A DNA stretch of 64,000 bases from NCBI RefSeq assembly GCF_900108175.1, contig NZ_FNVO01000009.1:1-64000 (forward strand). The letters run 5' to 3'. Positions 61,797 through 64,000 of the stretch are shown piece after piece (the stretch's first letter is position 1; each line of letters starts with the position of its first letter). The notes beneath the pieces were generated by a model, which was not told the origin of the DNA, did not search any database, and was given only the letters and a program-made list of their open reading frames with translations. Source of the DNA: Thermomonospora echinospora (GTDB lineage Bacteria; Actinomycetota; Actinomycetes; Streptosporangiales; Streptosporangiaceae). The translations under genes were made by a program, and so were the position numbers.

Positions 61797-62513
61797 TTGA
61801 GGTTCTGGAAGCGTGCCGCCAAGCGGCAGGTGCATCCGCTGCACATGGGGCTGGTCGGGCGCAAACAGTTGTCGGTGTCGCTGCGGCCCGCCGAGTGGGC
61901 GGAGCTGATCGACAGCCTGGCCTGGCAGGACGCCAAACGGCGTTCGGCCTGGGCACCGCCCGAGGAGGCGAGGGAGCTGCTGATGCCGATCGTGCGGGCG
62001 GTGCTGGAGGACGTCCCGCCGGACGGCACCTTGCAGGTCACCACCGACCTGCGCGGTCTGGCCCCGCAGGACAAGGCCGGTCCCCGGCGTACGCTGCCCG
62101 CCCCGCCGGCCGTCGAGCGGACCGAGTGGTACGTCACCGACCCGTGGCTGCGGCTACGGGCCGACCTGCGCGACGGCAGCGTCCTGGACCTGTCGGTCAC
62201 CGACCACGTCCGGCACCGCAGGACCGAGAAACGGAGCCGGAGCGGCCGGCTGAAGATCAAGGTCAAGACCAAGGGCGTCGCGCGGGTCAGCGCCACCCGC
62301 ACGCTGCCCCGGGGCGCCGCCGTCCGGCGCCCGGCCACGCCGCCCCCGCCGTTCGTGTCGGTGCGGGTGCGCGAAGGCGAGCGGACGGTGATCCGCACGG
62401 ACGCGAAGCTGGCGGTCGACGCCCAGGTCCGGCCCACCCCCGAACGGATTCTGGACGTGCTGACCGAGCTGTTCCGGTGGACCCCGCCAAAGGCCGCGAG
62501 GAGGACGAGTTGA
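61797..62513 (+). CDS. unknown basic protein A', copy 2
   Basis: 238-aa paralog of the 60689-61414 product. Shared blocks: HPLHMGLVGRKQLSVSLRPAEWAELIDSLAWQDAKRRSAWAPP, EWYVTDPWLRLRADLRDGSVLDLSVTDHVRHRR, a Lys/Arg stretch, RERTVIRTDAKL-like end and PERILDVLTELFRWTPPKAARRTS. By eye about 45% identical. It uses a TTG start at 61797, 38 bp after gene B. The stop overlaps gene B' by TTGA, exactly as in copy 1. Confidence 0.8.
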   Translation: MRFWKRAAKRQVHPLHMGLVGRKQLSVSLRPAEWAELIDSLAWQDAKRRSAWAPPEEARELLMPIVRAVLEDVPPDGTLQVTTDLRGLAPQDKAGPRRTLPAPPAVERTEWYVTDPWLRLRADLRDGSVLDLSVTDHVRHRRTEKRSRSGRLKIKVKTKGVARVSATRTLPRGAAVRRPATPPPPFVSVRVREGERTVIRTDAKLAVDAQVRPTPERILDVLTELFRWTPPKAARRTS

Positions 62514-62860
62514 CCCCGTGCACGGTGCCCACGGGCTTCTTCCTGCTCGGCCTGTGCGGCCGGGCCTCCGTGGCGTCCTGTGCGCAGTGCGGGCGCGCCG
62601 TGTGCGGTGAGCACCAGGAGGCGGACGGGCTGTGCCCCGAGTGCCTGGCCGCGAGATCCGACTCCCCGCCCGGCCCGTTCGACAAGGGCTGGTCGCGCCG
62701 CTACCGGCGGGACTACTACGAGCGGATCGAGAACGTCTACGACGACGGCGGCTGGTACTCGCGGCTCGACGCCTACGACCGGGGCGCCTTCGACCCAGGC
62801 GACTCCCACGGCGGCGACGACCTCATCCCGGACGACGACACGAGCTTTGTGGACAGCTGA
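62510..62860 (+). CDS. zinc-ribbon protein B', copy 2
   Basis: 116-aa paralog of the 61411-61758 product. CTVPTGFFLLGLCGRASVASCAQCGRAVCGEHQEADGLCPEC keeps every Cys/His position; the tail YRRDYYERIENVYDDGGWYSRLDAYDRGAFDPGDSH also ends FVDS. TTG start at 62510 with gaggag upstream. The stop overlaps the next glycosyltransferase ATG (TGATG), so the A'-B' pair is firmly part of that operon. Confidence 0.8.
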   Translation: MTPCTVPTGFFLLGLCGRASVASCAQCGRAVCGEHQEADGLCPECLAARSDSPPGPFDKGWSRRYRRDYYERIENVYDDGGWYSRLDAYDRGAFDPGDSHGGDDLIPDDDTSFVDS

Positions 62861-64000
62861 TGACGGCGGACATGCGGATCCTGTGGATCACCGAGCACTA
62901 TCCCCCCAGCCGGGGCGGGATGACCGAGTCGTGCGACCGGATCGTACGGGGCCTGCGCGGCGCCGGCGTCGAGGTGGACGTCGCGCACCTGACCCGGCGC
63001 AACCGGCCCTGGCAGGTGGAGCGCGAGCACGGCGGGCGGCTGCTGACCGCGCCGTTGCAGGACGACCCCGAGCACGCGCTGCGCCGGCTGTGGACGACGC
63101 TCACCGCCGAGAACCTCACCCGGGGCGCCTACACCCATGTGGTCGCGTTCGGCGGCACGTACGCGCTGCTGGCCGCCCCGGTGGTGGCGGCGCTGCTGCG
63201 GGCGCCGCTGGTCACGCTGCTGCGCGGCAACGACATCGACACCGGGATCTTCTCGATGCGCCGCCGGGGCGTGCTGCGGGACGCGCTACAGGTCTCGGCG
63301 CGGGTGTGCGTGGTCGCCGGTTCGCACGCCCCGCTGGTGTCGGCGCTGGCGCCGGACGCCACGGTGACCTGGGTGGCCAACAGCGTCGACACCGACAACT
63401 GGCAGGTGCTGCCGTCCGAACGGGACCGCGCCCTGGCCTGGCGGGCCGAGCACGTGGCCCCCGGACGGCGCACGATCGGGATCATCGGCCATCTGAAGAA
63501 CAAGAAGGGCGTCGGCTTCCTGCTGGACGCGCTGCGGGCGTCCGGGCACGCCGAGGCGTTCCACCTGCTGCTGGTGGGCGAGGTCGAGGACGTGGTCCAG
63601 CAGTGGCTGGCCGAGCGGTCCGACACGGTCCCCCACTCGATGCTGCCGTTCCTGGACCGCTACGAACTGCCGTCGGTGTACGCGTCCTGTGACGTGGTGG
63701 CGCTGCCGTCCTTCTACGACGGGATGCCGAACGTGGCGCTGGAGGCCGCCGCGCTGGGCATCCCGCTGCTGGCCTCGGACGCCGGGGGCCTGGGCGACAT
63801 CGTGGACGAGGAGATCGGGTTCGCCTTCCCGGCGGGCGACCGGCACGCCTGCCGGGCCGCGATCGACCGGCTGGCGCGGGCCGACGACGAGGACCTGGCC
63901 AAGCGGGGCGCGGCGGCGGCCGAACGCATCCGTCGCGACTTCACCCCCGCCGCCGAGACCGCCGGCTACCTGAAGGTCTTCGGCGAAGTATCCGGGACGT
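62860..64000 (+). CDS. GT4-family glycosyltransferase, 3' partial
   Basis: Open frame from ATG 62860 to the window end, no stop (380 codons seen). MTADMRILWITEHYPPSRGGMTESCDRIVRGLRGAGVEVDV is a GT4 N-terminus. WVANSVDTDNW, IGIIGHLKNKKGVGFLLDAL, and CDVVALPSFYDGMPNVALEAAALGIPLLASDAGGLGDIV (EX7E) complete the fold; only the last helix may be missing. It is coupled to gene B' by TGATG. Confidence 0.88.
   Translation, partial: MTADMRILWITEHYPPSRGGMTESCDRIVRGLRGAGVEVDVAHLTRRNRPWQVEREHGGRLLTAPLQDDPEHALRRLWTTLTAENLTRGAYTHVVAFGGTYALLAAPVVAALLRAPLVTLLRGNDIDTGIFSMRRRGVLRDALQVSARVCVVAGSHAPLVSALAPDATVTWVANSVDTDNWQVLPSERDRALAWRAEHVAPGRRTIGIIGHLKNKKGVGFLLDALRASGHAEAFHLLLVGEVEDVVQQWLAERSDTVPHSMLPFLDRYELPSVYASCDVVALPSFYDGMPNVALEAAALGIPLLASDAGGLGDIVDEEIGFAFPAGDRHACRAAIDRLARADDEDLAKRGAAAAERIRRDFTPAAETAGYLKVFGEVSGT

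Overview
The window is very GC-rich (about 70% or more, codons ending in G/C, frequent GTG and TTG starts, many ATGA/TGATG/TTGA gene overlaps). It carries F420-type LLM flavoenzymes, TetR/MarR/PadR/XRE regulators, a group 1h-type [NiFe]-hydrogenase, steroid-ring catabolic genes and a Ser/Thr kinase-WD40 protein. Together these point to a soil-type filamentous actinomycete, probably a Streptosporangiales/Thermomonosporaceae-like organism. No rRNA, tRNA, CRISPR, insertion sequence or phage gene was seen, so this looks like ordinary chromosome with several functional islands.

Layout. 1-9.6 kb: the 3' part of a secreted CBM2-GH6 cellulase, then short regulatory or housekeeping genes: an F420-type LLM oxidoreductase divergent from a TetR with a Cys-rich tail, two NTF2-like proteins, an ECF sigma factor with a SnoaL-like tail, an Rnl2-type RNA ligase, a DUF1963 protein, and a MarR regulator divergent from an AhpD-like protein. 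9.7-24.2 kb: a hydrogenase island in two blocks. The plus-strand block is PadR, SIS, HypC-like, SIS, hypF. The minus-strand block, read from 24.2 down to 14.8 kb, is an unknown 456-aa protein, protease, hypA, hhyS, hhyL, NifU-like, DUF5947-like, two tiny proteins, hypC, hypD and hypE. Nearly all genes in it touch or overlap. No hypB is visible.

24.6-32.5 kb: small membrane proteins, a P-loop kinase, a SNF2-family ATPase, and an ABC exporter facing a TetR-resolvase-HTH fusion across a clean 19-bp palindrome. 32.6-41.4 kb: a steroid catabolism island. It holds an F420-LLM enzyme, a ketosteroid isomerase-like protein, a double acyl-CoA dehydrogenase fused into one polypeptide, an SDR, and an echA20-ipdA-ipdB-ipdC run with the same gene order as in mycobacterial cholesterol ring C/D degradation. 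Two KstR-type operators sit at the first two genes, and one overlaps a promoter that should give a leaderless mRNA.

41.5-55.5 kb: hypothetical genes, a DEDD exonuclease, a beta-lactamase-fold protein, a small coupled gene pair with a HicA-like look, an AI-2E-type permease, a complete Mrp Na+/H+ antiporter operon (mnhA(B)CDEFG), a hairpin-rich gap, and an XRE regulator. 55.6-64 kb: a kinase-WD40 membrane protein, then a glycosyltransferase operon in which a two-gene unit of unknown function (basic protein A + zinc-ribbon protein B) is duplicated in tandem between two GT4 enzymes. The second GT4 is cut by the window end.

The most unusual items are the duplicated A-B module with its conserved TTGA start/stop overlap, the SIS-HypC-SIS block and tiny repeat/TM protein of the hydrogenase island, and repeated tandem duplication of gene 3' ends including stop codons.
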